Shown here piece after piece: positions 9,712 through 21,933 of a stretch of 64,000 nucleotides of DNA. Within the stretch, counting starts at the first letter, position 1. Each line of letters starts with the position of its first letter. The DNA is taken from NCBI RefSeq assembly GCF_016056305.1, contig NZ_JAECZC010000030.1, forward strand, positions 1-64,000, in the 5' to 3' direction. Both the position numbers and the translations under genes were made by a program. Origin of the DNA: Amazonocrinis nigriterrae CENA67. GTDB taxonomy: Bacteria; Cyanobacteriota; Cyanobacteriia; Cyanobacteriales; Nostocaceae. The notes below the pieces were generated by a model, which searched no databases, was not told the origin of the DNA, and saw nothing but the letters and a program-made list of their open reading frames with translations.

Positions 9712-10152
9712 GATATATTAGCCCCTTTATTTGCCTAATCAATTATGGATGAAAAAGGGAATTGGACATTGGGAATTTTTAGGAGTTATTTTTCTGATCT
9801 CCCTTTGCTTCTCCAGCCAGCTAGCTTTGTTTGCTCCTGGCTCCCCTACCCCTCTGCTTGTTTAAGTCAGCTCATTAGCAGGCGCTATTGATGGCTAATT
9901 CATTACATCAATTTTATCTAACTTTAGTCTTACTCCCAAAGACATAGAAATTTCTGACGATTTTTCTAATTTGGTGATTTTTTTTACATGATTCAGGAAT
10001 TTTTCTATCTTGAGGAGGAGCCATTTACAAATACTGTCAGCTAAACCAGAGTCTACTAGTGGTTTGGCAACTCAAAATTGCTGGGTAAAGGTAGGAAGTA
10101 GGGAGTAGGAAGGAGCCACTGCGGTGAGGTAGCGCCCGTATTGTCCTAACTT
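9712..10152. other. Intergenic region, no gene seen
   Basis: About 440 bases with repeat fragments (GGGAATTGGACATTGGGAA near 9757; GGAGCCACTGCGGTGAGG near 10112, a piece of the dispersed family also present at 63.3 kb). No coding frame is supported. Confidence 0.35.
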
Positions 10153-10444
10153 ATATCTTGCACCTGGAAATATGAATGTTAAATCCATGACTACGCGCGA
10201 GGGGAATCATCTGCTGGATATGACGTAAAAAATAATACAAAACAAGTTGTGGAAAGATAGATTCAAGCGCGATATGTGCTGCTTGTCCCCAATCAGGAAT
10301 AGTAGTGGTGGAAAGTGATAAATAAGCCCAATGGGCCAAAACAAAAGCAATCAAGGAAAGGACTAACCAACGGTAAACGCCTAATAGTGTGCCTTTTACC
10401 TATATATTACGCATCTAGTGTTTATCCCATTAGGTGCAAGATAT
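10153..10444 (-). mobile_element. Deleted IS: transposase C-terminus between 13-base inverted repeats
   Basis: Exact 13-base inverted repeats lie at 10153-10165 (ATATCTTGCACCT) and 10432-10444 (AGGTGCAAGATAT). Between them, the minus strand from about 10404 to 10151 encodes GTLLGVYRWLVLSLIAF, later LPLARSHGFNIHISRCKI-like sequence (exact tail HGFNIHISRCKI). I recognise this as the C-terminus of a DDE transposase common in cyanobacteria. The transposase stop lies within the terminal repeat. The catalytic part is gone, so the element is an internal-deletion derivative of about 290 bases that could move only in trans. It lies just downstream of the geosmin/encapsulin block, and its end sequence matches the element at 18921-19078 on the other side. 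Confidence 0.65.
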
Positions 10445-10660
10445 CCGATTACCTATAAAAACTATGACATTCCAATTTCAAGAAACAAGTGCGATCGCTA
10501 TTCCTGCATCGGAAACTGAAGACCAATAATTTTAATTATTGACGAAACCGGAGATATGAAAAAAGGGGCATCAACTGCTGCATGTGAAACGTCAATACAT
10601 AGGAAATTTGGGGGAAATTGAAAATGGTATTATCGTAGTAACAGCTAACAGGATTAAAGC

Positions 10661-11590
10661 TTATTGTGTTCTTGCTGCAATGTAATCTGCGATCGCTATT
10701 AAAGGTTGTGCCTTATGTCCAAAACCAGCAAGTTCAGCTTTGGCTAAGTCAACTAATTCCTGGCTTTTGCGTTTTGATTCCTCAATACCCCATAAACTCG
10801 GATAAGTTACTTTCTGTACTTTTTGGTCTTTACCTGGAGTTTTACCTAGTTCTTCCTGAGTCCCAGTAATATCGAGTACATCATCGACTATTTGAAAAGC
10901 TAGACCAATGTGACGAGCGTAAACAGAAAGTCTTTGCAAAATAGAATCACTTGCTCCGGTTAACAGCGCACCTGAAAGAACTGAGGTTTCTAACAAAGCT
11001 CCAGTTTTATGTGTATGAATAAAGTCGAGGGTTTTAATATCAATATTCTGTAAACCTTCAGACTGCAAATCAGCAACTTGACCACCGACTAAACCTGTTG
11101 CTGCCATAGTATGACTTAACTTAAGAATGACTCGTAACAGATGCTCTGCCGATACTTTTTTTGTTTGAACGACTAAAAACTCAAAAGCGTAAGCTAAAAG
11201 TCCATCACCAGCTAAAATTGCAATGTTTTCACCATAAACCTTATGATTTGTTAACTGACCTCGCCGATAGTCGTCGTTATCCATAGCAGGTAAATCATCA
11301 TGGATGAGAGAAAAGGTATGGCACATCTCTAAAGCGCAGGCAGTAGGCATGGCCATCTCTAATGTGCCACCACAAAGTTCGCAGCTTGCTAAACATAGAA
11401 TTGGACGTAGGCGTTTTCCTCCAGCTAATAAAGAGTACCGCATCGACTCGTACAAAATTTCTGGATAAGTTACACTGATTGACTGTTCAAGTTCTGCTTC
11501 AATTAAGGCTCGCCGTTGAGATAAATAACCTTTTAAATCAAAGTTTGTGTCTGTAGTAGCTTGTGAAATTTGCGACATTGATTTTGACAT
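10661..11590 (-). CDS. Polyprenyl diphosphate synthase, predicted FPP-type paralogue of CrtE
   Basis: This trans-isoprenyl diphosphate synthase condenses IPP with allylic diphosphates. The first Asp-rich motif is D98-D99 to D104 (DDLPAMD) and the second D236-D237 to D240 (DDVLD). GGKRLRP (57-63) and the usual Lys/Arg residues are present, and 309 residues is normal length. The fifth residue before the first motif is F93 (HTFSLIHDD). An aromatic residue at this site limits bacterial enzymes to C15 FPP, whereas cyanobacterial GGPP synthase CrtE, as I remember it, has Met there. The N-terminus also differs from CrtE. It lies on the same strand 344 bases behind two encapsulin-like genes and geosmin synthase, which consumes FPP. 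The inference is a dedicated FPP supplier and possible co-cargo; it could instead be a general IspA. Confidence 0.85.
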   Translation of the reverse strand: MSKSMSQISQATTDTNFDLKGYLSQRRALIEAELEQSISVTYPEILYESMRYSLLAGGKRLRPILCLASCELCGGTLEMAMPTACALEMCHTFSLIHDDLPAMDNDDYRRGQLTNHKVYGENIAILAGDGLLAYAFEFLVVQTKKVSAEHLLRVILKLSHTMAATGLVGGQVADLQSEGLQNIDIKTLDFIHTHKTGALLETSVLSGALLTGASDSILQRLSVYARHIGLAFQIVDDVLDITGTQEELGKTPGKDQKVQKVTYPSLWGIEESKRKSQELVDLAKAELAGFGHKAQPLIAIADYIAARTQ

Positions 11591-11934
11591 ATAAAACTCT
11601 TTAACTTTTCACTAGTTCAATTTAGAATGCTATTTGCCACTTGTATGAGCCTTAAGATTGTTAGGTAATAACTTTACAAATTGTTGATACCTGATTGATT
11701 TTTAGACTCTTGTATACAAGGTGAAGTTTATCCATTACGATTCAGTTAAGGTTGCAAATTTATCCCAGCCAAATTTTTGAATGTAGAGGTAAAGCAGCTT
11801 GCTGTGGGCTAGGCTACTACTCAAAATATAGATTGACCGTAAAAAATCTTGGCTGGGATGTATTGAAAATTACTTAAACTATGTTTTTAATTCAGCGCTT
11901 TATGTCTCGACTATTTTTGGGACATCTGCTCACC
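11591..11934. other. Intergenic region between shell gene and prenyl synthase
   Basis: About 345 bases with no gene on either strand. No GC hairpin with a T-run is evident, so read-through from the shell genes into the synthase cannot be excluded, but the gap is long enough for a separate promoter. Confidence 0.35.
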
Positions 11935-13341
11935 TTAACGCCCAATTTCGACATCTTCAAGGATGCCAAGTGCGTCGGGGACAAGAACGGCAGCAGAGTA
12001 ATAGGCGGTGACAAGGTAAGAGATAATGGCTTTTTCGTTGATGCCCATGAATCGAACAGACAAACTCGGTTGGTATTCATCGGGAATACCAGTTTGATGT
12101 AAACCGATGACACCTTGGTCATCTTCACCTGTGCGAAGTATCAAGATAGAGCTAGTTTGATTTTTAGTAATCGGGATTTTGTTACAAGGAAAAATCGGTA
12201 CATTACGCCATGTAATTATCTTGCTCCCATCAACATCAATAGTTGATGGATAAATGCCTCGACGATTACACTCTCGACCGAAGGCGGCGATCGCGCGCGG
12301 ATGAGCCAGAAAGAACTTTGACTTGCGTCGCCGGGTCACTAGTTCATCAAGGTCATCGGGAGTTGGGGGGCCAGTGCGGCTGTAGATGCGCTGTTTGAAG
12401 TCGGCATTGTGCAGCAACCCAAATTCGCGGTTGTTGATCAACTCGTATTCTTGACGTTCCCGTAACGCCTCGATAGTCAGCCGCAATTGTTCTTGCGTTT
12501 GATTGTACGGCTCGTTGTAAAGATCTGCAACGCGAGTACTTATCCGCAATACAGTCTGAGCAATGCTCAATTGATATTCGCGGGGTGAGAGTTCGTAGTC
12601 AACAAATGTTTTTGGTAAAGTTGTCTCTGTAGGATGAGCGCACGACAAAGCAATTAAAGCTTCTCCGTACTTATTTTGTGGTTTTTCGGCACGAGTCCGA
12701 AATTGCTCAACTTGAGCCTGCAACGTCTGGGACTGATTGAGCAGTTCCCGAAATGCCTGTTGTGGTAGTGCTAATACTGTGCATTGGGTCACAGCTTTGA
12801 TCGTGAACTTCCAATTGCTTTGTGGTTCCAGCAATGCCTGTTCGCCAAAATAATCACCGTCAGCCAATATATCCAATAAAGGCTGCTCGTCATACTTGCC
12901 AACACCAATCTTGTTTACCTTGCCATGAGCGATCGCCACAAATTCATTAGCTGGCTGACCTGACTGCACAATGATCTCACCAGGTGCGAACTCTCGCTGA
13001 ACAAACCGAAGAGCCAGCGTCCTCAATACATCAATGTCGTCAAACCCTCGCAGCAATGGCAACTCACTCAGTTTATCGGGAATTACCTGCACTTCGGCTC
13101 CGGTATTAGTGAAACCAATCCGCCCATCAGCCACAGTATAGGTCAACCGCCGATTCAACCGATAAGTGCCAGCTTTGGTCTGCACCCAAGGCAACATCTT
13201 CAACAACCATCGCGGCGTAATTTCCTGCGTCTGCGGTGCAGATTTAGTTGTTTTGGATAAATTACGTGCTGCATCTTTACTCAAACTCAGTTGAGGTTGC
13301 CTGCTTTCAACTGAACTGTTCGATTCAATAAAATCCGTCAT
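11935..13341 (-). CDS. Family 2B encapsulin-type shell protein with cNMP-binding-like domain (copy 2)
   Basis: The 468-residue protein has an N-terminal arm (1-40), an HK97-type segment (about 41-95, [14 protein letters not shown]), an inserted cyclic-nucleotide-binding-like domain (about 95-215, LPLLRGF through VEQFRTR) and a long HK97-like C-terminal part (about 245-468) with [38 protein letters not shown] and the terminus [11 protein letters not shown]. This architecture is that of family 2B encapsulin shells; older annotations call these Crp/Fnr regulators, but no helix-turn-helix is present. In the phosphate-binding cassette ([13 protein letters not shown]) the Arg equivalent to CAP R82 is W177, so canonical cAMP binding is doubtful. 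GAGG eight bases before the ATG supports the start. It follows its paralogue by 135 bases; the two are near-identical over the last 55 residues. Confidence 0.85.
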   Translation of the reverse strand: MTDFIESNSSVESRQPQLSLSKDAARNLSKTTKSAPQTQEITPRWLLKMLPWVQTKAGTYRLNRRLTYTVADGRIGFTNTGAEVQVIPDKLSELPLLRGFDDIDVLRTLALRFVQREFAPGEIIVQSGQPANEFVAIAHGKVNKIGVGKYDEQPLLDILADGDYFGEQALLEPQSNWKFTIKAVTQCTVLALPQQAFRELLNQSQTLQAQVEQFRTRAEKPQNKYGEALIALSCAHPTETTLPKTFVDYELSPREYQLSIAQTVLRISTRVADLYNEPYNQTQEQLRLTIEALRERQEYELINNREFGLLHNADFKQRIYSRTGPPTPDDLDELVTRRRKSKFFLAHPRAIAAFGRECNRRGIYPSTIDVDGSKIITWRNVPIFPCNKIPITKNQTSSILILRTGEDDQGVIGLHQTGIPDEYQPSLSVRFMGINEKAIISYLVTAYYSAAVLVPDALGILEDVEIGR

Positions 13342-13426
13342 TAGCTCATCCTCTAGTTACCAATAAAGCGCATCAAGAGTCCTGAGTGAGGGAAATCAGG
13401 GAGATGGAAGAATCTTTAACTTTTGT

Positions 13427-13450
13427 ACAGACGCGATTCATCGCGTCTGT
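13427..13450. repeat. Perfect hairpin in the spacer between the two shell genes
   Basis: ACAGACGCGA at 13427-13436 and TCGCGTCTGT at 13441-13450 form a perfect 10-base stem with a TTCA loop. It may attenuate transcription or stabilise mRNA between the two shell genes. The sequence also resembles a dispersed cyanobacterial hairpin repeat, so a purely repetitive origin is possible. No T-run follows. Confidence 0.6.
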
Positions 13451-13476
13451 CCTCACTCATCACTCTTGAAAAATAT

Positions 13477-14886
13477 CTAGCGCCCGATTTCAACATCTTC
13501 GAGAATGCCGAGCGCGTCAGGAATGAGGACGGCTGCGGAGTAGTAGGCGGTAATGAGGTAAGAAATAATCGCCTTTTCGTCGATGCCCATGAAACGCACA
13601 GACAGACTTGGTTGGTACTCATCGGGAATACCGGTTTGATGTAAACCGATCACCCCTTGTTTTTCCAGACCAGTACGAAGCAAAAGAATAGAACTAGTGC
13701 GGTTGTTGGTGATAGGAATCTTGCTGGAAGGAAAAATAGGTACGCCGCGCCAAGCTGTAACTTGATTGCCATTGATATCTACGCTTTGTGGGTAAATGCC
13801 TTGGCGGTTGGCTTCGCGGCCTATGGCTGCAATGGTGCGGGGGTGAGCCAGGAAGAATGACGGCTCTTTCCATACTGTGGTCAACAGTTCGTCGAGGTCG
13901 TCGGGTGTGGGTGCGCCAGTGCGGCTATAGATGCGTTGTTTCAAGTCAGCGTTGTGCAGCAATCCGAATTCGCGATTGTTGAGTAATTCATATTCCTGGC
14001 GTTCCCGTAATGACTCGATAGTTAGTCGCAGTTGTTCTTCCGTCTGGTTGTAAGGTTCGTTGTACAGATCCGCAACACGAGTACTGACTCGTAACACCGT
14101 TTGGGCGATGCTCAACTCGTATTCGCGGGGTGCAAGTTCGTAATCGGCAAAGGTTCCTGCCAATGTAGCCTCTTGGGGATGATCTGTCGCTACCTGAATG
14201 GCGGCTTCACCTTCAGCATTCTTTGGCTGGCTTAGGCGGGTGCGGAACTGTTCGACATGAGTTCGCAGTGCCTCGGACTGACCGATGAGCCTCTCAAACT
14301 CCTGTTGAGAAAGCGACAAAACTATGGTTCTGGTAACCGCTTTGAGGGTGTACTGCCAGGTGTCCTCGGACTGGGCCACAGTTTCATCGCCGAAATGGTC
14401 GCCATCGGCGAGAACATCGTAGACGATTTGCTCGCCATACTTCCCAAGACCAATTTTGTTCACCTTACCATGAGCAATTAGAATTATGCGCTCGGCGGGC
14501 TGACCAATCTCAACGATTACATCGTCTGGGGCGTACTCTTGCTGCTGAAACTGGTTTGCTAAGGCGGTCAAGACATCAACTTCGCCAAATCCGCGCAGTA
14601 AGGGCAATTCAGTTAGTTCTTGGGGAATTACCTGGACTGCTGCTCCAGTATTGCTGAAACTGACTCGCCCATCACCTACGGTATAACTCAACCGACGGTT
14701 GACTCTAAAGGTGCCACCTTTAGTTTGCACCCACGGCAACAGCTTCAATAACCACCGGGATGTAATTTCCTGGGTCTGCGGTGCAGATTTGGCTGTTGTC
14801 GCCAAATTACGCGCCGCTGCTGTACTCAAGGTCAACTGGGGCTGCTGATTTTCTGCATCGATATTGCGATCGCTAGAATAAGTCAC
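13477..14886 (-). CDS. Family 2B encapsulin-type shell protein with cNMP-binding-like domain (copy 1)
   Basis: This 469-residue protein has the same build as the next gene: N-terminal arm, HK97-type segment ([15 protein letters not shown]), inserted cyclic-nucleotide-binding-like domain (about 95-215) and HK97-like C-terminal part ending [11 protein letters not shown]. The start is GTG at 14884-14886 with GAGG nine bases upstream. In the cassette [13 protein letters not shown] both the usual Glu (now D167) and the phosphate-binding Arg (now W177) are changed. It begins 69 bases after the geosmin synthase stop, consistent with one operon. Family 2B shells are known to package terpene cyclases such as 2-methylisoborneol synthase. 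The tandem pair suggests a two-component shell or a recent duplication with divergence in the ligand domain. A plain cNMP regulator is unlikely because no DNA-binding domain exists. Confidence 0.85.
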   Translation of the reverse strand: MTYSSDRNIDAENQQPQLTLSTAAARNLATTAKSAPQTQEITSRWLLKLLPWVQTKGGTFRVNRRLSYTVGDGRVSFSNTGAAVQVIPQELTELPLLRGFGEVDVLTALANQFQQQEYAPDDVIVEIGQPAERIILIAHGKVNKIGLGKYGEQIVYDVLADGDHFGDETVAQSEDTWQYTLKAVTRTIVLSLSQQEFERLIGQSEALRTHVEQFRTRLSQPKNAEGEAAIQVATDHPQEATLAGTFADYELAPREYELSIAQTVLRVSTRVADLYNEPYNQTEEQLRLTIESLRERQEYELLNNREFGLLHNADLKQRIYSRTGAPTPDDLDELLTTVWKEPSFFLAHPRTIAAIGREANRQGIYPQSVDINGNQVTAWRGVPIFPSSKIPITNNRTSSILLLRTGLEKQGVIGLHQTGIPDEYQPSLSVRFMGIDEKAIISYLITAYYSAAVLIPDALGILEDVEIGR

Positions 14887-14955
14887 AATTCAATCCTCTA
14901 CTTTTTAGTTACTAGAAAAAAATCAAGTTTCACCTGACGACCGACTCAGATTGAG

Positions 14956-17848
<2,893 letters not shown>

Positions 17849-18409
17849 TCAACAAAACATAATCTCCTCAAACCAATGAACATAACTGATTTTCTGACAC
17901 ATACAAGATTGAAGATAGCGGAATTTATCTAATAGTGTATGTCCCCATTGTTTGGGAACAGATATTATCTGTAAAATCAGATAAGCTATCAAGCTAACAT
18001 AAATTTGTATAGTGATACCATTGACGTTTTTGGTAATTAAATTGTCAAGTTTTAAGTCCCCCACCAAATTGAAAATTTGGTGAGTCCAGTTCCCGTCTTG
18101 GCTTTGCCGAGATGGGAAACTGGCGAACCCGTGAGGGTGGTCAACAAGATAGTGGCGGGTCAGAATTCCCCACGAAGAGCGTTCTGACTCCTGACTTCTG
18201 ACTTCTGACTCCTTCTTCAATCTCTTAAACAAATCTCGCATACTTGTTAAGCTGTTATCCAGAGCATAAGATAGCCAGCACTCAAAGAACAGACGACTGT
18301 TCAATACCGGATAATCGTTTTTTGGTAGTCCTCTCAAGATATCTTTGACAATCTTGGGAAATGAATTTATAGTCACTATCAAATAGATATACTTTAATGT
18401 TTTGCCCAA
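17849..18409 (-). pseudogene. IS4-family transposase remnant with repeat replacing its core
   Basis: The frame joins an N-terminal IS4-type segment (INSFPKIVKDILRGLPKNDY, DNSLTSMRDLFKRL) to the family's C-terminal segment (LDNLITKNVNGITIQIYVSL, LLDKFRYLQSCMCQKISYVH). The central DDE catalytic region is missing. In its place is a dispersed-repeat sequence (GTGAGTCCAGTTCCCGTC region; CTGACTTCTGACTTCTGACT near 18190), which happens to stay in frame. It cannot be an active transposase. It lies about 535 bases upstream of geosmin synthase and marks past insertion activity beside the cluster. Confidence 0.8.
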
Positions 18410-18920
18410 AATCTAACATATTTTGGGCTGTTTTTATCGGATTATTCTTAACATTCAACACTTTTGCTAGCTTGACTTTTTGTTTTGAGCCAAAGCAGCT
18501 TTAAACCAATATCGAAAAAATGTCATTAGAGTGTCATTAACTTGTTCTTTTGGTATTTTAATTCTTTGATAAATTAATTGTCTTCATCCTTGAAGAATAC
18601 CTCTTCTAGTTCTAGATTTTTTACTTTTTCAGTCTGCCTAAATAATTTTTCTTACTTTTCCTGCTTTTCCTACTTTTCTTACTTACAAAACACACTTTAT
18701 TCATGAAAATTACTCTAGTTTTTTACTTTTCTTACTACTGCTTAATCAAGTCAATTAGTTTTCCAATACTGTTATCAAACAGAATTTAGGAGTCAGGAGT
18801 CAGAATACAGGCGCGAATTATGTACGACTAGTGGATGAATAAACGGCGTTTTTACACCCCCACCAAATTTATGATTTGGTGGTCTTCAATGCTAGCGGCG
18901 AAAAACGCGGCTAGTTGGGC
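18410..18920. other. Intergenic region with dispersed repeats
   Basis: About 510 bases. It includes a CCCACCAAATTTATGATTTG hairpin near 18860-18882, a member of a family also seen near 18060, 40440 and 56250, and a CTTTTCTTACTTTTCCTAC-like low-complexity run around 18640-18690. No gene is supported. Confidence 0.4.
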
Positions 18921-19078
18921 GCTCACATCTTGCACCAATAAAAAAATGATGTAATTTTACTACTCAGTAAAAACTTAAAACCCTTAATATAGCGATAAAA
19001 GACCATAAAATTGAGGTAGCTTTATCGCGCATATTTTTACTTTACCGGGAGTTATACGTAGAGGTGCAAGATCTGAGC
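18921..19078. mobile_element. MITE-like element, 158 bases, 16-base terminal inverted repeats
   Basis: GCTCACATCTTGCACC at 18921-18936 and GGTGCAAGATCTGAGC at 19063-19078 are inverted repeats with one mismatch. The 126 bases between have no coding capacity but hold an inner inverted pair (AGCGATAAA near 18993 and TTTATCGC near 19021). The ATCTTGCACC end core equals that of the deleted IS at 10153-10444, so the two probably share a transposase family. The element lies upstream of the geosmin block. Confidence 0.6.
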
Positions 19079-19145
19079 TAACATATCTGGCTACGGCTAT
19101 ATATCCTCACAAAAAACTCACAATTGGTGAGATATATTCTGACCC

Positions 19146-19331
19146 ATGAAACACCACCACATTAGCTACTTAGCTGATACCCTACAAGCCGAACCGAGCG
19201 CTATCTCTGTTTCCCTTGAATCTGAAATCAAGCGCTTGCCATTTCCTGAATCAGAAATAGTCGATTATTATTGTAGGCTGGCCCGCAATAGCAGGCTTGA
19301 GTTTTGTGATGGCAAGTTGGAAAAAATTTAA
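19146..19331 (+). CDS. Possible 61-residue protein, uncertain
   Basis: A short hydrophilic frame beginning MKHHHISYLADTLQAEPSAI, starting at ATG 19146. It has no good ribosome-binding site, no membrane segment and no recognised motif. It lies just downstream of the MITE-like element in a repeat-rich region, so it may be a chance frame or a gene remnant. Confidence 0.25.
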   Translation: MKHHHISYLADTLQAEPSAISVSLESEIKRLPFPESEIVDYYCRLARNSRLEFCDGKLEKI

Positions 19332-19593
19332 CGAAATTGGGTTTTTGGTCATGCGATCGCACCCGCAGCCGTCGCACCAACTCAAAATAGCACAATTTGA
19401 AATTTGCTTTTCAACGACACGACGCGGTTTGCTGAATAAATCGCAGAACTGTATTGGATTAGAGGTAGAGCGATCGCCACCTCAAACCCAAAATTTGCCT
19501 TCCTAGAAGTAGTGTTTCTGTTGGGAAGTGGAATTATGAAGTTAAAACTAGAGCGATCGCCATTTGCACAAGCTAAAACTGTACCTGATTTAT

Positions 19594-20373
19594 TCAGACC
19601 AAATAACTAGTATTCGGCACAATCCCAAAGAAAGCATACTCATACCAAGCAGTCCAGATAAAGCTCTTCATCCAGCGCGATCGCTTTTCTTGGCTCAATT
19701 CATATGCAAATGCACCGTTAGATATATCAATGGAAGATAGATGAGAATTGCAACCGCAACCATGTTGATAAGTAAAACCGTACTTCGAGGCAATGCTTTG
19801 CACTTTCATTTGCATAGCAAACACTTTACCAGCATGTAGTATGGCATCCCAAGAACGTTTATGTTCTATATCACGCTTATCAAATCTTAAGGCACGCTCT
19901 TCAAATACATGATCTCGATAAATTGGTGCTAAATGCACATGATAAAAGCTCGCAGGCAATTCATAACCAAACTCACTAAAAAGCTCCATGCCAATATGAG
20001 CTACTTTGATTTCATTCTCGCATTCAGCCCCTTTAGACTCAACCTCACGCAAAACTTCTTCAAAGTTGGGATAGTTGTGAGTCATAAAATCATAACCGTA
20101 AAATTCAAGAGTTTCCCATGCTAAATTTCCAAATAGCTTGGAGAATAACGGTTTCAGGTGAGCTAGTTCTGGACGTTCCTTAAACAGGTCAACATCACCC
20201 TGTTCTAACTTATATAAAAATAATTGCGCCATCTCTACATAACTTTGGCGATTGCAGAGTTTGACATTTGCTGTTCCCCTAGCAATGTCTTGCCACACAG
20301 TAGGTAGTTGAGAAACAAAAACTGCATTTTCCCCTGCAATGACTGCAATATCAGTAACTTCAAGAAGCTGCAT
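19594..20373 (-). CDS. Protein of unknown function, 259 residues
   Basis: A soluble protein that I do not recognise. ATG at 20371-20373 follows GAAGGATTAGAT, a good ribosome-binding site. It is rich in aromatic residues and has a C-terminal Cys/His cluster, YQHGCGCNSH, near residue 205, suggestive of metal binding. His is also frequent around residues 145-170 (FYHVHLAPIYRDH). There is no signal peptide or membrane segment. The four clustered His/Cys residues could form a metal or haem site, but this is inference only. It stands alone between the repeat-rich geosmin upstream region and an M20 amidohydrolase on the same strand, separated from the latter's start side by a dispersed repeat. Confidence 0.7.
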   Translation of the reverse strand: MQLLEVTDIAVIAGENAVFVSQLPTVWQDIARGTANVKLCNRQSYVEMAQLFLYKLEQGDVDLFKERPELAHLKPLFSKLFGNLAWETLEFYGYDFMTHNYPNFEEVLREVESKGAECENEIKVAHIGMELFSEFGYELPASFYHVHLAPIYRDHVFEERALRFDKRDIEHKRSWDAILHAGKVFAMQMKVQSIASKYGFTYQHGCGCNSHLSSIDISNGAFAYELSQEKRSRWMKSFIWTAWYEYAFFGIVPNTSYLV

Positions 20374-20483
20374 ATCTAATCCTTCTTAAAACTTTACACA
20401 GTAATTTACCTTAAGTGTTGGCTGTTTGGGTTGTATCAACATAATTAAAAAATGTTTGACAGACTGTCTTAGGACAAGTTCAT

Positions 20484-20573
20484 AATGGGAATTGGGAATT
20501 GGGAATTGGATTCTACTATTAGTCATCACATCTGGCCCATTACCCATTACCCATTACCCATTACCAGGCAAAA
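20484..20573. repeat. Second copy of the 6.1-kb dispersed repeat
   Basis: TTGGGAATTGGGAA heptamers are followed by the core TACTATTAGTCATCACATCT, GGCCCATTACCC tandem units and ATTACCAGGCAAA. Order and sequence match 6095-6210, differing mainly in tandem-unit number. It abuts the amidohydrolase stop at 20577. Confidence 0.8.
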
Positions 20574-20576
20574 TGT

Positions 20577-21758
20577 TTATCTCGGCAGCCAATATCTGTA
20601 AGCTGTATATGCCATAGTCACAACCCCGGTGATAATTGCAGATTCATCTACATCAAATTCGGGATGATGTAATGGGTAGTTAATGATTCTATCTTTGTGC
20701 CCGACACCTAAGCGAAACATGGAACCAGGGACATGTTCCAAATAAACAGAAAAATCCTCAGCGCCAAGAGAGGGTTCGGGTAATACTTGGACGCGATCGC
20801 TACTCCAAGCTTCTTCTGCTGATGATTGTAACAACTGCGTTAGTGTATAATCGTTTTGCACACTGGGCACACCTTGGCGATAATTGACTTGATACTTCGC
20901 GCCATAGGCATGGCAAACATTAGCAACAATGTTGTCAATCCAGTTTGGCAGTTGGGCACGGGTTTCTGGGTGGAGCGATCGCACGGTTCCCAACAACTGC
21001 ACTTTATCAGCAATGACATTGGGCGCTCTGCCACCACTAATCTTGCCTATACTCAATACCACAGGACGCAAAGGATTTTGTGTTCGACTAATCGCTTGTT
21101 GGAGTGCCGTAATTACTTGTGACGCAATCCAAATTGCATCAACCGCTTCATGAGGACGCGCCCCGTGTCCAGATTCTCCAATAATCAGAATCTCTAAATC
21201 ATCAGCTGCTGCTGTCAAAGCGCCGTAACGCACACCAATAGACCCTGCTGGGATAGAAGGGAAAACATGAACGCCTAAAACAGCCGAGATATTTTCTATT
21301 GCCCCATCTTTTACCATCCAGCTTGCTCCTTGAGCAATTTCTTCAGCTGGCTGAAATAAAAACCGCACCTTACCACCCAACTCCTCAGCTATTTGGGACA
21401 GTACCATTGCTGTTCCCAACCCAACCGTGGTGTGGACATCATGACCACAAGCGTGCATCACACCTTCAGCACGGGAGGCATATTCTAATCCTGTGCGTTC
21501 TTGAATTGGTAAAGCATCCATATCGGTGCGAATCGCCAATACACGGTCATCTTTGCCAGTATTTTGCAATTCACCGATAACGCCAGTTTTGCCAATTCCC
21601 TCTTGCACATGCAGACCACTGGAAGACAAGACACCAGCAACAAAGGCAGCTGTTTGGTACTCTTGACCGCTGAGTTCTGGGTGAGAGTGGATATGGCGGC
21701 GAATTTCAATTAAGCGCGGCGCTAGTTTTGTGGCTAAGTCCTTAATATGGGTCAGCAT
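20577..21758 (-). CDS. M20-family metal-dependent amidohydrolase (N-acyl amino acid hydrolase type)
   Basis: M20D-type hydrolases cleave N-acyl or N-acetyl amino acids or conjugates. This 393-residue protein shows the family landmarks in order: HIHSHPELSGQEYQTA near the start, MHACGHDVHTT (metal ligands His and Asp), the FQPAEEIAQGA Glu pair (catalytic base and ligand), GHGARPHEAVDAI in the dimerisation/lid domain, and GAEDFSVY with the last ligand. No signal peptide is seen, so it is probably cytoplasmic. The substrate cannot be told from sequence; indole-acetyl-amino acid, hippurate and N-acetyl amino acid hydrolases all share these motifs. It ends directly at a dispersed repeat. Confidence 0.9.
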   Translation of the reverse strand: MLTHIKDLATKLAPRLIEIRRHIHSHPELSGQEYQTAAFVAGVLSSSGLHVQEGIGKTGVIGELQNTGKDDRVLAIRTDMDALPIQERTGLEYASRAEGVMHACGHDVHTTVGLGTAMVLSQIAEELGGKVRFLFQPAEEIAQGASWMVKDGAIENISAVLGVHVFPSIPAGSIGVRYGALTAAADDLEILIIGESGHGARPHEAVDAIWIASQVITALQQAISRTQNPLRPVVLSIGKISGGRAPNVIADKVQLLGTVRSLHPETRAQLPNWIDNIVANVCHAYGAKYQVNYRQGVPSVQNDYTLTQLLQSSAEEAWSSDRVQVLPEPSLGAEDFSVYLEHVPGSMFRLGVGHKDRIINYPLHHPEFDVDESAIITGVVTMAYTAYRYWLPR

Positions 21759-21833
21759 TGCTCTATTTCAGTTTACAGGCTTTGTTCCCATGATAAAGAA
21801 ATGTTAATAAACAAAATGCTCTCACCCCACAGT

Positions 21834-21869
21834 GGGGTGCAGGGGTGCAGGGGTGCAGGGGTGCAGGGG
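21834..21869. repeat. GGGGTGCA heptamer tandem repeat
   Basis: About four to five tandem copies of the 7-base unit GGGTGCA, followed at 21890-21925 by several CTAACAACTAA units. Both belong to the short tandem-repeat class scattered through this genome. Confidence 0.8.
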
Positions 21870-21933
21870 AGATGAGGCAGAATAACTACTAGTGACAACT
21901 AACAACTAACAACTAACAACTAACTCAGCACTT

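Noticed and set aside
11881-12128. Short frames overlapping the end of shell gene 2
   Set aside because: They are in other frames over a well-supported gene and have no motif.
11935-14886. Crp/Fnr-type transcription regulators
   Set aside because: The cNMP-like domain is internal, there is no helix-turn-helix, and the flanks match encapsulin shell segments.
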